A DNA stretch of 64,000 nt from Pirellula staleyi DSM 6068 (lineage in GTDB: Bacteria > Planctomycetota > Planctomycetia > Pirellulales > Pirellulaceae): the NCBI RefSeq assembly GCF_000025185.1, contig NC_013720.1:6014001-6078000 (forward strand), in the 5' to 3' direction. Position numbers and translations under genes: made by a program. Of this stretch, positions 40,095-51,203 are shown in pieces. Position 1 is the first letter of the stretch. Each line of letters opens with the position of its first letter. The notes beneath the pieces are model-generated. The model did not search any database and was not told the origin of the DNA. It saw only the letters and a program-made list of their open reading frames with translations.

Positions 40095-42404
40095 ATGACA
40101 CCGAGCCAGGCATCTCTGTTCGATCGCACGCCCGATGCGTGGGATCTCGATGCCGCGCAGGTGCAACTGGTGGCCGAGGTGGTGTTTCGCGATCCGCCGT
40201 TCGGCCCGTTTGACTATCTGATTCCCGAGCCTTTGGCTCCGCGACTTAAGCCAGGCGCTCGGGTGCAAGTTCCGCTGGGAGCAAGCCGCGAAGTGGTCGG
40301 CTACTGCACCAGCGTGACGAGCAAGCCCGCTTCAGGACGTCCGCTCAAAGCGATCGCCGCTGTGATCGACGACGTTCCTTTGGTCGAGCGCAAAATGCTC
40401 GAACTCACTCGCTGGATGTCTGACTATTACCTCTGCCCTTGGGGGCAAGTGCTGCATGGCGTGGTGCCTGCGGGTGTGCGCGGCAATGCTGGTACGCGAG
40501 AGACCACGTTCCTTTCGCTCTCGGCCGAGGGGCGGCAGATTTTGGCCAGTGGCGTCGATCGCTCGGGAGAGAAGCCCAAGAAGGTGCTGCCCGCGCATCT
40601 CGAAATTTTGCGCATACTGGGCACCTCGCCGCGCGAGCTTACGCCAGTCGAGCTGGGCGAGTTTGCCAGCTGCAGTATTGCGCAGATCACGGGGCTCCGT
40701 AAGAAGAAGTGGATTGCGTCGGATGTGCGCCGCGTTCGTAGCAGTTCGCACGAAGAGCTGCCACTGGCGAGGACTGAGCCACTGGCCCTTCATCCGGCTC
40801 AGTCCCATGCTCTGGCGGCCATCAACCGGGCCATCGATCGCCGCACCTCCGCCACCATTTTGCTGCATGGCGTGACTGGTAGCGGCAAGACCGAGGTTTA
40901 CATCCAGGCGATCGAGCGTGTGATCAGCTTTGGTCAGCAAGCAATTGTGCTGGTGCCGGAAATTAGCCTAACCCCTCAAACGCGCCAGCGCTTCCGCTCG
41001 CGATTCGACCGAGTGGCGGTGCTGCATAGCCATCTATCGGACGCCGAGCGTCATTATCACTGGGAGCAGATTGCTCGCGGAGAAGTGCAAGTGATTGTCG
41101 GCGCTCGTTCGGCGGTATTTGCCCCCGCGCCCCACTTGGGACTGATTGTGATTGACGAGGAGCACGACGGCTCGTTCAAGCAGAGCGAAGCGCCCCGCTA
41201 TCACGCGCGCGACGTAGCTGAACATCGCGCCTTGCAGCTCGGGATTCCTCTGGTGCTGGGCACAGCCACTCCGTCGCTTGAAAGCTACTACCGGGCCCGC
41301 AGCGGCAAGTATGAACTCGTCCCGATGCCCGACCGAGTCGAGGGGCGCGAGTTGCCGCATGTCGGAACGATTGATCTGCGTGTGGAGTTTCAAAGTCGAT
41401 CGTCGCGCGGCAGTATCGGGCGACAACTTCACACCGCGATTGCCCAAGCGATTGCCGAAAAAGGGCAAGTGATTTTGCTGCTGAATCGGCGCGGCTATAG
41501 CACTCACGTCCAGTGCCCCGCTTGCGGCTTTGTCGCGAAATGCGAGCACTGCGACTTAGCTCTCACGCATCACCGCGAAGAACAGCTGCTCGTCTGTCAT
41601 CACTGCGATTTTACGACCAAACCTCCCGAGCGCTGCCCCGACTGCACGTTTGATGGCATTCGCTACAGCGGACTGGGAACCGAAAAACTCGAAGCCGAGA
41701 TCAAGGCCCGGTTTCCTGCCGCCAAAGTGCTCCGCATGGATAGCGACACAATGCAAAAACCGGGGAGCCACGAGGCGGCGCTCGCGAAGTTTCGAAGTGG
41801 CGAAGTGCAGATCTTGCTCGGCACGCAGATGATCGCCAAGGGGCTCGATTTTCCGAACGTCACACTCGTCGGTGTGATCAATGCCGACACGGCGCTGCAT
41901 CTGCCCGATTTCCGAGCGGCGGAGCGTACGTTTCAGTTAGTCACGCAAGTAGCGGGGCGAACAGGGCGCGGTGAACTGGGTGGGCGCGTTCTCGTGCAAA
42001 CCTTCAGCCCCGATCACCCCGCGATTGAAGCAGCGGTCGATCACGACTATGCCAAGTTCGTTGGTCGCGAACTCCCCGATCGTGTGGCGCATGGCTTTCC
42101 ACCCTTCACCACCTTGTTGCGGCTGATTGTGCGCGGGGATAGCGAATCGAAAACGCGCGAGTTCGCCACCATGGCTGCCGAATCGTGGAAAAAGCTGCTG
42201 GAAGCTAAACAGTGCGAGCATCGCATTTTGGGACCTGCTCCTTGCGCTGTCGCGCGATTGCGGGGCAAGTTTCGTTTTCACGCGCTCGCGACAAGTGTCG
42301 ACAGCGACACGCTGCGTGCCACGTTTCGCGAAGCCTCGTCGACCTGGAAAACGCCCGACGATGTGCAGTGGGTGATCGACGTCGACGCCATCGATTTGCT
42401 GTAA
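40095..42404 (+). CDS. priA: primosomal replication restart helicase
   Basis: 769 residues from ATG 40095 (an in-frame TTG lies at 40077). A 3'-DNA-binding N-terminal domain starts VVFRDPPFGPFDYLIP. The helicase has Walker A GVTGSGKTEVYI, DEEH box VIDEEHDGSFKQ, and a Zn-binding insert with eight Cys (CPACG, CEHC, CHHC, CPDC). Motif VI-like TQVAGRTGRGE follows. PriA restarts stalled forks by loading DnaB. The solA-like gene follows by 36 bp, so they may be co-transcribed by chance of position. Confidence 0.96.
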   Translation: MTPSQASLFDRTPDAWDLDAAQVQLVAEVVFRDPPFGPFDYLIPEPLAPRLKPGARVQVPLGASREVVGYCTSVTSKPASGRPLKAIAAVIDDVPLVERKMLELTRWMSDYYLCPWGQVLHGVVPAGVRGNAGTRETTFLSLSAEGRQILASGVDRSGEKPKKVLPAHLEILRILGTSPRELTPVELGEFASCSIAQITGLRKKKWIASDVRRVRSSSHEELPLARTEPLALHPAQSHALAAINRAIDRRTSATILLHGVTGSGKTEVYIQAIERVISFGQQAIVLVPEISLTPQTRQRFRSRFDRVAVLHSHLSDAERHYHWEQIARGEVQVIVGARSAVFAPAPHLGLIVIDEEHDGSFKQSEAPRYHARDVAEHRALQLGIPLVLGTATPSLESYYRARSGKYELVPMPDRVEGRELPHVGTIDLRVEFQSRSSRGSIGRQLHTAIAQAIAEKGQVILLLNRRGYSTHVQCPACGFVAKCEHCDLALTHHREEQLLVCHHCDFTTKPPERCPDCTFDGIRYSGLGTEKLEAEIKARFPAAKVLRMDSDTMQKPGSHEAALAKFRSGEVQILLGTQMIAKGLDFPNVTLVGVINADTALHLPDFRAAERTFQLVTQVAGRTGRGELGGRVLVQTFSPDHPAIEAAVDHDYAKFVGRELPDRVAHGFPPFTTLLRLIVRGDSESKTREFATMAAESWKKLLEAKQCEHRILGPAPCAVARLRGKFRFHALATSVDSDTLRATFREASSTWKTPDDVQWVIDVDAIDLL

Positions 42405-42440
42405 GCGATTCCGTTGCTCTTGTTCTCACAGGAACGATGC

Positions 42441-43625
42441 ATGAGCCAATTCGATGTGATCGTGGTCGGAACCGGAGCCATGGGCTCGGCAGCAGCGATG
42501 CAGTTGGCGCGTCGCGGCAGGAAAGTGCTCGGCATCGATCGTTACGCAGCAGGTCACGCGCACGGAAGTTCGCACGGCGAAACACGTATCATTCGGCAAG
42601 CCTACTTTGAACATCCAAGCTACGTGCCGCTGCTCCTGCGAGCCTACGAACTTTGGCGCGAACTCGAACAGCATGTTGGCGAACAACTCTTCTATCAGGT
42701 GGGGCTTTTGCAAGCAGGTCCCGCTGATGGCTTTGTAGTGAAAGGGGTGCTGCAAAGCGCCCGCGAGCATCAGTTGCTTGTCGAAAGACTTTCGCCAAGC
42801 CAATCGCGCCAACGATTTCCGGGGCTAGTGATCGATCCGTCCATGGCATGCGTTTTGGAACCAGCAGCTGGCTTTTTACTCGTAGAGCGATGCGTTCGAG
42901 CCCACCAACGAGCAGCAGAGGATGCCGGGGCAGTTTTCGCGATCGGTCAGGTCACTCGCATCGAGCCAACCAGCGATGGCGCGCGGGTTTGGGTCGATGG
43001 TGAAGTGCATGAAGCTGCAAAAGTAGTGATTACCGCTGGAAGCTGGGCCGATTCGCTGCTGTCACCGATCTGGCCCACGCTCCCCAAGCTCTCGGTATTA
43101 CGAAAATATGTCTGCTGGCTCCAGGCTAAGAGCGATCTCTACTCCGCAGCCTCCGGTATGCCGACCTGGCTTGTAGAAGCTCCCGAGGGAGTTTTTTACG
43201 GATTTCCGCAGCTTGGCAAGGCCACCCCAGGGGAGGGTGGTGTGAAAGTGGCCGAGCATAGTGGTGGGGAGTTGGTCGAGACGTCGGTCGCTGGTCCCCT
43301 GCCCGCCTCGACTCCGGTCGATAGCCGCCAATCGCGCGAGCGTATCCTGGGATTTGTTCGGCGGTCGATGCCCGACCTGACCGAGGAGGTGGTCGCCGAG
43401 AGCCACTGTTATTACACGATGAGCGCCGACGAGCATTTTCTGGTCGGCATGTTGCCCGGGTATTCGCAGCTGATCTATGCCGCCGGCTTTTCGGGTCACG
43501 GTTTCAAATTTGCCTCGGTGATGGGAGAGGTGCTCAGCGACCTGGCGCTCGATGGCGGCAGCCAACAGCCGACCGGCTGGCTCTCGCACGATCGGTTTGC
43601 GGGCTCCTCAAGCGGCCATCGCTAA
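42441..43625 (+). CDS. FAD-dependent N-methyl amino acid oxidase (SolA/monomeric sarcosine oxidase-like)
   Basis: 394 residues from ATG 42441, with AGGAA upstream. An N-terminal dinucleotide fold VVGTGAMGSAAAMQLARRG binds FAD; GSSHGETRIIRQAYFEHPSYVPL is the MSOX/MTOX family signature. CYYTMSADEHFLVG carries the Cys that in family members forms a covalent bond to the flavin, and FSGHGFKFA closes the active site. Family enzymes oxidise sarcosine, N-methyltryptophan or related secondary amines with O2. The exact substrate is not decided by these motifs. Confidence 0.88.
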   Translation: MSQFDVIVVGTGAMGSAAAMQLARRGRKVLGIDRYAAGHAHGSSHGETRIIRQAYFEHPSYVPLLLRAYELWRELEQHVGEQLFYQVGLLQAGPADGFVVKGVLQSAREHQLLVERLSPSQSRQRFPGLVIDPSMACVLEPAAGFLLVERCVRAHQRAAEDAGAVFAIGQVTRIEPTSDGARVWVDGEVHEAAKVVITAGSWADSLLSPIWPTLPKLSVLRKYVCWLQAKSDLYSAASGMPTWLVEAPEGVFYGFPQLGKATPGEGGVKVAEHSGGELVETSVAGPLPASTPVDSRQSRERILGFVRRSMPDLTEEVVAESHCYYTMSADEHFLVGMLPGYSQLIYAAGFSGHGFKFASVMGEVLSDLALDGGSQQPTGWLSHDRFAGSSSGHR

Positions 43626-43944
43626 GCCCCTTCGCCAGCTTATTTCACGGCACTGCATCGCCAATTAAACCGAGCAGCAACTGCGGTCCACCGCACATTT
43701 CCGATACCTTAGCGAAGCTGCAAGTCGGCAAACCGCTCGCCTGGAGGGGTCGTAAAGAGAGGCCGCCAACTTGACACTCGTCAGGGGTGCCGATACCTTA
43801 ACGATGGACTTCAGGGCTAGTCTCTTAAGTCTTGTTGGCGCAATGTGTTCGAGCGCCCACGAAGTTTTCGAGCGAAATCCGGCGGCGCGCGCTGCTCGAA
43901 AGAGTAGTTCGCGTTTTTTTGTTGGCTCATCGGAAGTTGGTCGC
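43626..43944. other. gene-free promoter region of the ABC ATPase gene, with an 11-bp repeat
   Basis: About 320 bp. CCGATACCTTA occurs at 43701-43711 and 43790-43800, 89 bp apart. The second copy contains the probable -10 box of the promoter described separately. Open reading frame continues upstream from the ABC gene but lacks a recognisable domain. Confidence 0.4.
43771..43799 (+). promoter_or_regulatory. sigma-70-like promoter candidate for ABC ATPase-nusA
   Basis: TTGACA at 43771-43776, a 17-base spacer, and TACCTT at 43794-43799. The -35 is perfect and spacing is ideal; the -10 keeps TA and the final T. It lies about 145 bp before the ABC gene, so a leader is implied. The ABC gene and nusA are only four bases apart, so this promoter could also serve nusA. 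Confidence 0.4.
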
Positions 43945-45216
43945 ATGGCAGACGTTACGCTACGTGGCGTCTCCAAGACTTTCTCCGGTGGTCGGCAAGC
44001 AGTCACGGCGGTCGATCTGGACGTTCCTGCAGGCGAGCTACTCGTGCTCGTCGGCCCGAGCGGTTCCGGTAAAACGACCCTCTTGCGGCTGATCGCGGGA
44101 CTCGAAAAACCTGACGTGGGTGAAGTGCTGATTGGCGGCAGCTCGATGCAGGCCACGCCCCCTCACCGGCGCGATGTGGCGATGGTGTTTCAGTCGCTGG
44201 CTCTCTATGGGCACATGCGAGTGAAAGATCATGTGGCAGCAGGACTTACGCGATCGTCAGGAAGTGGCTGGATAGGCCCATGGTGGCGAGCTTGCTCGCG
44301 GCTGTGGGGAGCGATGCTGGGTAGCCCCAAAGCTGGCTCAGCATTGCGGGACAGACTTTCCCCGAGCGAAATACAAAGGCGGGTGACGTGGGCTGCAGAG
44401 CTCACGAGCATCACGCCTTTGCTTGATTTTATGCCCGAGGATTTGTCAGGCGGTGAGCAGCAGCGAGTGGCACTGGCGCGTGCTTTGGTGCGTAAGCCGA
44501 AACTGTTCCTGCTCGACGAGCCCCTCTCCAGCCTCGATGGTCCGCTACGAACCAACTTGGCCCGCGAGATTCGACAGCTTCAGAAGCAAACCGGCATGAC
44601 GATGATTTATGTGACTCACGATTATCGCGAAGCAACCAGCATGGGCGACCGCCTAGCTGTGCTCGACGGCGGTCGTCTGTCGCAAATCGGCACGCCCCAC
44701 CAGTTGCTCGACGCCCCCACGTCGCTTCGCACTGCTCGGCTGTTTGCTTATCCCACGCTTAACGAAATCTCTGGCCGCCTGATGCCTCAAGCAGCAGGTC
44801 TCGCCTTCGTAGCCGATCAATATCCCGAGCCACTTTTGACCGGCCTTGCCGCTGAGAACTTCTCGCGCGATACCGCGTCACTTCTGCAGGAGCGCATCAC
44901 CCTGGCATTTCGCCCCGCATCGGTCGAGATTGATGGATCTGCTGAAGCGGCGATTAGCGCCCTGCGTATTGCTGCCAAGGTGACAAGCATTCGCCGTGCT
45001 GGCGACTTGGTGACAACCGAGCTCACGGCGACTAGCCCAGAGCTAACGCTGATGGCTAGCTGCACGTCGATGCCCCAGCACCGCGAGGGAGACTCGGTCA
45101 TCGCCTTCGTGCCCACAAGACAACTATTCTGGTTCGACTCGTCGACGGGTGAGTCAATCGGGGCTGTGCGAGACTCTTCGCCAGACCTCGGGCCTTCGAG
45201 CCGTGTGAGGAAATAG
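43945..45216 (+). CDS. ABC transporter ATPase, MalK/UgpC-like
   Basis: 423 residues from ATG 43945, with GGAAG before it. Walker [18 protein letters not shown]-loop [12 protein letters not shown], signature [15 protein letters not shown], Walker [15 protein letters not shown] and the H-loop YVTHDYREA are intact. Between Q-loop and signature it has about 45 more residues than MalK, Trp/Ser/Gly-rich ([19 protein letters not shown]). The last 120 residues look like the TOBE/MOP regulatory domain of sugar-importer ATPases. No permease or binding protein is encoded nearby. The stop is four bases from the nusA start. Confidence 0.88.
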   Translation: MADVTLRGVSKTFSGGRQAVTAVDLDVPAGELLVLVGPSGSGKTTLLRLIAGLEKPDVGEVLIGGSSMQATPPHRRDVAMVFQSLALYGHMRVKDHVAAGLTRSSGSGWIGPWWRACSRLWGAMLGSPKAGSALRDRLSPSEIQRRVTWAAELTSITPLLDFMPEDLSGGEQQRVALARALVRKPKLFLLDEPLSSLDGPLRTNLAREIRQLQKQTGMTMIYVTHDYREATSMGDRLAVLDGGRLSQIGTPHQLLDAPTSLRTARLFAYPTLNEISGRLMPQAAGLAFVADQYPEPLLTGLAAENFSRDTASLLQERITLAFRPASVEIDGSAEAAISALRIAAKVTSIRRAGDLVTTELTATSPELTLMASCTSMPQHREGDSVIAFVPTRQLFWFDSSTGESIGAVRDSSPDLGPSSRVRK

Positions 45217-45220
45217 ACCC

Positions 45221-46435
45221 ATGAATCCTGCTGATATGTTGCGTATTGTCGATTCTCTCCATCGCGAGAAGAACATCGATAAAGATGTCGTTTTTCAAGC
45301 TATTGAGGCGGCTCTCGTCTCAGCGGCGAAGAAGCACTACGGCGATGCCGCCGACATCACGATCAACATCGATCGCAACACCGGAGCTCTCTCCGGCATA
45401 GCCGATGGCCAAGCGCTCGACCCTGAGGAAATCAGTGGTCGCATTGGTGCTCAAACGGCCAAGCAAGTGATCATTCAAAAGATTCGTGAAGCAGAGCGCG
45501 ACTCGCTCCTCGGCGAATATGGCGATCAAATCGGCCAGCTGATCAACGGCGTGGTCACCCGCAGCGAGGGAGCAGCGACGATTGTGTCGCTCGGTACCAT
45601 CGAAGCCATTCTGCCTCGCAGCGAGCAAATCCCGGGCGAAACGCATCATCCGAACGAACGCGTTCGCGCGATTGTGTTTGAAGTGAAGCCACAAGGAAGC
45701 CGCGTGAAAGTGGTGCTCAGCCGCACCCGTCCGCAGTTCGTGCAGCGTCTGTTCGAGCAAGAGATTCCAGAAATCGCCGATGGCGTGATCAGCGTGAATG
45801 CGATCGCTCGCGAACCAGCCCACCGCAGCAAGGTGGCTGTCAGCAGCACCGATCAGCGCGTCGATTGCGTCGGCGCCTGCGTCGGTGTGCGCGGCAATCG
45901 TATTAAGAACATTGTCGACGAACTCTCGGGCGAACGGATCGATATTGTTCGCTGGAGCGACGACGCCGAAACCCTGATTCGCGCTTCGCTGCAACCAGCG
46001 GAAGTCGATCAAGTGCTGCTGTGCGATATGATCGGCCGCGCGATCGTGCTGGTCCGCGAAGATCAGCTGTCGCTGGCAATTGGCCGTAAAGGTCAGAACG
46101 TTCGACTCGCCAGCAAGCTTTGCGGCTGGGACATCGAAATCATGACCAACGACGAGCTCGAACAGCAAATCGACCGCGCTGTGGGTGGCTTCTCGAAGAT
46201 CGAAGGGGTGACGGAAGAACTGGCTCAGCGACTCGTGGAGCAAGGCTATCTGTCGTACGACGATCTTTCGGTGATCGAACCCGACGCCCTGATGGAAATG
46301 GGTGGACTGACCGAAGAGCAGGTCGAAGAGATCGTGAACCAGGCGGAAACCCTGGCAACCGACGCTGAACGGGCTGCTGACGAAGAACGCCGCCGCAAAC
46401 GCGAAGAGCGTGCCAGCGAAGGGGCTAGCGAATAG
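45221..46435 (+). CDS. nusA: transcription termination/antitermination factor NusA
   Basis: 404 residues, with GAGGA in the end of the upstream gene as ribosome site. An N-terminal RNA-polymerase-binding domain ([26 protein letters not shown], split at the family start) precedes S1 (about 130-200) and two KH domains ([42 protein letters not shown]). The C-terminal helix-hairpin-helix region ([26 protein letters not shown]) ends with an acidic-basic tail. It pauses or stabilises RNA polymerase and precedes infB as in most bacteria, though here by 777 bp. Confidence 0.96.
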   Translation: MNPADMLRIVDSLHREKNIDKDVVFQAIEAALVSAAKKHYGDAADITINIDRNTGALSGIADGQALDPEEISGRIGAQTAKQVIIQKIREAERDSLLGEYGDQIGQLINGVVTRSEGAATIVSLGTIEAILPRSEQIPGETHHPNERVRAIVFEVKPQGSRVKVVLSRTRPQFVQRLFEQEIPEIADGVISVNAIAREPAHRSKVAVSSTDQRVDCVGACVGVRGNRIKNIVDELSGERIDIVRWSDDAETLIRASLQPAEVDQVLLCDMIGRAIVLVREDQLSLAIGRKGQNVRLASKLCGWDIEIMTNDELEQQIDRAVGGFSKIEGVTEELAQRLVEQGYLSYDDLSVIEPDALMEMGGLTEEQVEEIVNQAETLATDAERAADEERRRKREERASEGASE

Positions 46436-47212
46436 CTTTCGCTCCGTCGACTTGCTGGGTGAAAAATGCACTGCTGGCTCAATCCAGCGGTGCCGAATGA
46501 TGCCCAATCAAGCGACAAAATCCAACTGCCAGTTGCTGGCGTGCTGTTAAGCACAGCTGTTTCGACAAGAAACCTTGCCAGAAGCGATAAAACTTCGCGC
46601 CGCGACGCTGGTATTTTGGCTCTTGAGGCGTTACATTACTGAATCACTCCCCACCGGGCGTGCCAAGCGCAATTTGATTTCTCGCTCAAGCCTTCGCGAT
46701 CGGACTAATTTCCGGCAGCTAGCAGGCTTGAGAGGGGGCTGACTTATGTTTCGGTCCTGCGGCTACTTTCTAGGGAATTGCTTGTTCCTGTGATTGCTCA
46801 GCTCGCGGCCGGCTAGCGGCCCTCTTCTGCGAGCGATCGAGCGATTCTTTTCCTGTCGAACTTTACGAAGCTCGCGAGGTCTTAAAACCTCTTGTAGCTC
46901 GAGCCATTTATGGCCGTAAATCCTTTGACAGTAAGGCTCTAGTCGAGCGGCACCCTGGGTGTTTGACCCCCATGTATTGCAGTATGCAATGCACGAGACA
47001 ACTCAAACCAAGGGCCGGGGAGCTGTTCGGGTGGAACTTCTGCTGGCACATGGTGTGGCATGTGGCAATTGCCTTTTCGGTTGCAAGGGCGATGCGTGCA
47101 GAGGAGATCGATTACATGAGTTAACTAGCCAGGCAACCCCGATCGATCAGGCTTACCCCACAACGTACCAGGGGCGGGTCCTGATGGCAGATCGCGGCAT
47201 AGGAGGGCGCAC
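46436..47212. other. 777-bp gene-free gap between nusA and infB
   Basis: In many bacteria this space is short or holds small ylxR/ylxQ genes; no such gene is seen here. Two small hairpins follow nusA: GCCAG-TTG-CTGGC (46528-46540) and GTGCT-GTTA-AGCAC (46541-46554). ATTGCA-GTA-TGCAAT (46976-46990) is another palindrome. A TTGACA at 46925-46930 has no matching -10. A 92-codon ORF near 46959-47237 runs into infB and looks like chance. A long 5' leader for infB or an unrecognised RNA is possible. Confidence 0.45.
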
Positions 47213-50200
47213 GTGCCCATTCGGATTTACGCGTTAGCAAAAGATCTCAAGATCGACAGCAAAGACCTCGTAGATCTCTGCACCAAAGCAGGGATTACCG
47301 GGAAGGGCTCGGCGCTGGCCAGCCTCGAAGATGATGAAGTAACGAAGCTCAAGTCGTATCTCGATGGCGCGTCGAAACGATCGGCTCCTGCTCCTGCCGC
47401 TCCGCTGGTTGACATGAAGGCGGTACTGGCTTCGCCAGTTGGCTCAACAGCCACACTTCCACCTCCGCCTCCCCCACCACCGAAGACTCCCCCGAAGCGC
47501 TCGGCCCCCGTCGTGGAAGAACCGACGCCAGCTGTTGCTGAAGAGGCTGCGCCGACTCCGCCCCCTGAGCCTGTCGCAGAACCAACTCCACCTCCCGTGG
47601 TCGTGGCCGAAACGCCCGTCCCCGTCGAGCCGAAGGTCGAGGAAGCTCCCGCAGCTCCAGCTGTGAAAGTACCGCCACCGGCTCCTACCGTTCGCGTTGC
47701 TCCTGCAGCTCCCAAGACCACCCCTCCTCGCAAAGAGCAAGCCCCTCCCGCTGCTCCTGCGGCCAGCAATCCGTCGGCAACTCCGACGCCTCCTCCTGGC
47801 AATGCTCCGTCGACACCTCCACCGTCGAGCTCCCCAAACGCTCCCCAACGTCGTCAGCCAGGGCCTTTGGCCCCGCGTCCTGCCGATATGGCCCCGGTAC
47901 GTGGTGACTCGCTTAGCCCAGGTCGCCGCCCCGGCATCATCAAGGTGCTGGATGCTGGCAAACGAAACGTCGAAACCAAGGGGAAAGAAGGGGGCGCACC
48001 TGGTGCGCCTGCTGGCGATCCTCCACGTGATCCCCAGCGCGGACAAGCCCGACGTCCGGTCATTCGCCTCGGCGAAATGCCCAAGTCGAATCAGCCACCA
48101 CCTCCACCACCCAAGTCGAACGAACCGGCTCCACAAAAGCCGATCATGCGACTCCCCACCGACGCTATCGCCGGTGGCAAGCGTGGTGTGAAGCCACCGC
48201 TGGGCGAGCTCACCGCATCGATGAATCGCGACCGTCGAGGTCCCGGTGACGTTGCTGGTAAAAAGCCCGCCATGCGTGGCCCACTTCCGATCGAGCCCGA
48301 TCTGACCACACCTGGCAAGGGTGGCGCTCTGGCACGCGGTAAGAAGGGTGTGAAAGGTGCGCCAGGCACCGATGCAGGTCTGGCCGACATGGCATCGGTT
48401 CGCGCCGATCGCAACAAAGCACGCGGTCCGCAGCAAGCGGGGCGTCGCTCGAATCACTTCTCGCACGATGATGATGGTGGACGCCGCCGCAAGAACACGC
48501 TCACGCGTCTCAAATCGCATCAGCGAACAGCAGCTGCTCCGCGTAAAGACAAACTCGAAGTCGAGGTCCCTTGCACCGTCCGCACGTTCTCCGAACAAGC
48601 GGGAATTGGTGCCGGTAAAGTCGTTGCGAAGCTGATGGTCCTGGGCATCATGGCTCGGATCAACGATCCGATTCCCAACGAATACGTCGAACTGCTCATT
48701 GGCGAACTCGGCCTCGATGTCACAGTCAAACAGCCGCTGACACTCGAAGAAGAGTTGACCAAGGAGTTTGAGGGTACGGAAGACGCGCCCGAGTCGCTCG
48801 TCGCTCGTCCGCCAATCGTCACCTTCCTGGGTCACGTCGATCACGGTAAGACGTCGCTCCTCGACCGCATCATTGGCACGAACGTGGTCTCGGGTGAAGC
48901 GGGTGGTATCACCCAGCACATCCGCGCCTACACGATCAAAACCAAAGATGGTCGCGTGGTGGCATTCGTCGATACGCCTGGTCACGAAGCATTCACGGAA
49001 ATGCGTGCTCGTGGTGCCAACGTCACCGACATTGCGGTACTCGTGGTGGCCGCCGACGACGGTGTGATGCCACAAACGGAAGAAGCGATCAGCCACGCCA
49101 AAGCGGCTGGGGTTCCGATCGTGGTCGCCATGAACAAGTGCGATCTCCCGGGTGCCGATCAGCAGCGAGTGCTCCAGCAGCTCGCCACCGCTGGTTTGCT
49201 GCCGAGCGAATGGGGTGGTGAAGTGGAAGTGGTTCGTACCTCGGCCATCACAGGCGAAGGTATGGACACGCTGCTCGAAACCCTGCTCGTCACCGCCGAA
49301 CTTCACGAGTACAAGGCCAACCCAACACGCGAAGCGTCGGGCATGTGCCTCGAAAGCGAACAAGAGGCTGGTCGCGGTGTGATTGCCAAGCTGATGGTGC
49401 AGAACGGAACGTTGCGTGAAGGTGATATCGTCGTCTGCGGTTCCGCTCATGGCCGCGTGAAGGCGATGTACGACACCCTTCGTCCACGCGTTCGCCTCAA
49501 AGAGGCTCCCCCATCTACTCCCATCAACGTCACTGGTCTCGACGTCGCTCCCGGTGCTGGCGAGAAGTTCTACGTACTCGACGACATCGGTCGCGCTCGT
49601 GAACTGGCTGTTGGCCGCGCTGATAAATCGCGCCACCAGAGCCTCTCGGGCACTACCACCAAGGTGTCGTTCGAAGAGTTCCAAAAGCAGTTGTCGGAAG
49701 GACGCGTCGGCAAGACCGAAGAAGCGACTTACCTCAACTTGATCATCCGCGCCGACGTGCGTGGTTCGATCGAAGCGATCCTGAAGGAACTCAGCAAGTT
49801 CGATCACCCGGAAGTGAAGATCAAGGTGCTGCAAGCTTCGGTGGGTGGTGTTTCGGTGGCCGACGTCACCCTGGCCCACGCATCGAACGCGGTGATCATT
49901 GCCTTCAACGTCATCCCCGACGAAGCAGCCCGTGCATTGTCCGACGATCGTCACGTGGAAATTCGCCGCTACGACATCATCTACAAGGTGACCGACGACA
50001 TTAAGGCCTTGCTCGAAGGGAAACTCAAACCCGAAGAGCGCGTGGTCGACATGGGTCGAGCACTCGTCAAACAGGCGTTTGTCATCAGCCGCGTAGGTAC
50101 TGTCGCTGGTTCGCAAGTGATCCAGGGTACGATCGATCGCTCCTGCCGCGTTCGTGTGAATCGCGAGAATCGCACCATCGGCGATTACGCCATCGATTCG

Positions 50201-50338
50201 CTCCGTCGCGACAAGGATGACGTGAAGGAAGTCAGCCGCGGCATGGAATGCGGCATCAAGCTGGCCAACTTCAATGACATCAAGGAAGGGGACTTGCTCG
50301 AAGCTTACAAGATCGAGGAAGTGGCCCGTACGCTGTAG
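47213..50338 (+). CDS. infB: translation initiation factor IF-2
   Basis: 1041 residues from a GTG with AGGAGG six bases before. An N-terminal IF2N segment ([20 protein letters not shown]) is followed by about 400 residues of Pro/Ala-rich, then Gly/Lys/Arg-rich disordered sequence (55-440), much longer than in E. coli. A second IF2N-like part leads to the GTPase: GHVDHGKTS (from 540), [19 protein letters not shown]. Domains II-IV complete the factor, ending in the fMet-tRNA-binding C2 ([20 protein letters not shown]). It brings fMet-tRNA to the 30S and promotes subunit joining. Confidence 0.97.
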   Translation: MPIRIYALAKDLKIDSKDLVDLCTKAGITGKGSALASLEDDEVTKLKSYLDGASKRSAPAPAAPLVDMKAVLASPVGSTATLPPPPPPPPKTPPKRSAPVVEEPTPAVAEEAAPTPPPEPVAEPTPPPVVVAETPVPVEPKVEEAPAAPAVKVPPPAPTVRVAPAAPKTTPPRKEQAPPAAPAASNPSATPTPPPGNAPSTPPPSSSPNAPQRRQPGPLAPRPADMAPVRGDSLSPGRRPGIIKVLDAGKRNVETKGKEGGAPGAPAGDPPRDPQRGQARRPVIRLGEMPKSNQPPPPPPKSNEPAPQKPIMRLPTDAIAGGKRGVKPPLGELTASMNRDRRGPGDVAGKKPAMRGPLPIEPDLTTPGKGGALARGKKGVKGAPGTDAGLADMASVRADRNKARGPQQAGRRSNHFSHDDDGGRRRKNTLTRLKSHQRTAAAPRKDKLEVEVPCTVRTFSEQAGIGAGKVVAKLMVLGIMARINDPIPNEYVELLIGELGLDVTVKQPLTLEEELTKEFEGTEDAPESLVARPPIVTFLGHVDHGKTSLLDRIIGTNVVSGEAGGITQHIRAYTIKTKDGRVVAFVDTPGHEAFTEMRARGANVTDIAVLVVAADDGVMPQTEEAISHAKAAGVPIVVAMNKCDLPGADQQRVLQQLATAGLLPSEWGGEVEVVRTSAITGEGMDTLLETLLVTAELHEYKANPTREASGMCLESEQEAGRGVIAKLMVQNGTLREGDIVVCGSAHGRVKAMYDTLRPRVRLKEAPPSTPINVTGLDVAPGAGEKFYVLDDIGRARELAVGRADKSRHQSLSGTTTKVSFEEFQKQLSEGRVGKTEEATYLNLIIRADVRGSIEAILKELSKFDHPEVKIKVLQASVGGVSVADVTLAHASNAVIIAFNVIPDEAARALSDDRHVEIRRYDIIYKVTDDIKALLEGKLKPEERVVDMGRALVKQAFVISRVGTVAGSQVIQGTIDRSCRVRVNRENRTIGDYAIDSLRRDKDDVKEVSRGMECGIKLANFNDIKEGDLLEAYKIEEVARTL

Positions 50339-50603
50339 GACGCACAACCAGCAGGCCACGCGGCGAAGATTGCCACCGAAGGTCGAATGGAAATTGCCAC
50401 TCGATCTTCGTTTCGGTGTTCAGCCGGCGTTGCCTATCGCCACCAGCCAGCATCGACGTGCCTTGCGCGGCGACAGCATGCGTTGGTCGCTTGTGGCAGC
50501 CCTTGGCCTTTCGTGACGAGTTGCCACTTGCTGATGTAGCAAAACGCGCAGTGACTTCAAAAAAACAGAGCAGCTTTTTGGCCGAGGAAATTAGGGAATC
50601 ACG

Positions 50604-51101
50604 ATGACATCGAGGCGGATACTCAAAGCACAGGAAGCGATTCGCGAGGTGGTCAGCATGGCCATCCTGACGGAGATTCGCGATCCGCGCGTGCGCGATG
50701 TCACGGTGGTCAAGGTCGAGATGACTCCCGACATGCGTGCCGCCAAGATCATGGTTTCGGTCATGGGTGACGAGCAGCGCGAAAAGCTCACCGTGCTCGG
50801 CCTGCAGAATTCTGCCGGTTTTTTGCAGAAGCGCATCGCCGACGAAATCGACACGCGTTATACCCCCAAACTCACATTTGAAATCGACCGCGGCGTGAAG
50901 AACTCGCTCGAGGTCCTGCGCATCCTCAAGGAAGTTCTCCCTTCGACCAGCAGCATGGCTCCTGGTGCTTCTCCTCCTCCGCCACCAGTACCGACCGATG
51001 AACTGGACGAGGAATACGAAGACGAAGTAGAGGAAACCGAGGATGACGAAGTCGATAGCGACGTCGAAAATAGCGACGACGAGAACAACGATCAGAAGTG
51101 A
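50604..51101 (+). CDS. rbfA: ribosome-binding factor A
   Basis: 165 residues; the core (1-115) is RbfA: MTSRRILKAQEAIREVVSMAIL, DPRVRDVTVVKVEMTPDMRAAKIMVS, DTRYTPKLTFEIDRGVKN. It matures the 3' end region of 16S rRNA in late 30S assembly and cold adaptation. The last 45 residues are a strongly acidic tail (DELDEEYEDEVEETEDDEVDSD, broken here) that is absent from most RbfA. It follows infB by 265 bp and precedes the HhH protein gene by about 100 bp. Confidence 0.94.
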   Translation: MTSRRILKAQEAIREVVSMAILTEIRDPRVRDVTVVKVEMTPDMRAAKIMVSVMGDEQREKLTVLGLQNSAGFLQKRIADEIDTRYTPKLTFEIDRGVKNSLEVLRILKEVLPSTSSMAPGASPPPPPVPTDELDEEYEDEVEETEDDEVDSDVENSDDENNDQK

Positions 51102-51203
51102 GGCGCACCGCCTGCGGCATGCTTAGCTGACAAGCACTCCACGCTTCTCCACGAACTAGCACTACTCAACGAATTGCCCGACAACTGACCCTGCGGGACC
51201 GAC

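Noticed and set aside
46959-47237. 92-codon frame before infB as a ylxR/ylxQ-like gene
   Set aside because: It overlaps the infB start, has no good ribosome site and does not resemble YlxR or L7Ae.
47444-50359. 971-codon open frame antisense to infB
   Set aside because: It covers the conserved infB gene; its product is His/Arg-rich without domains and arises from the GC-biased third positions of infB codons.
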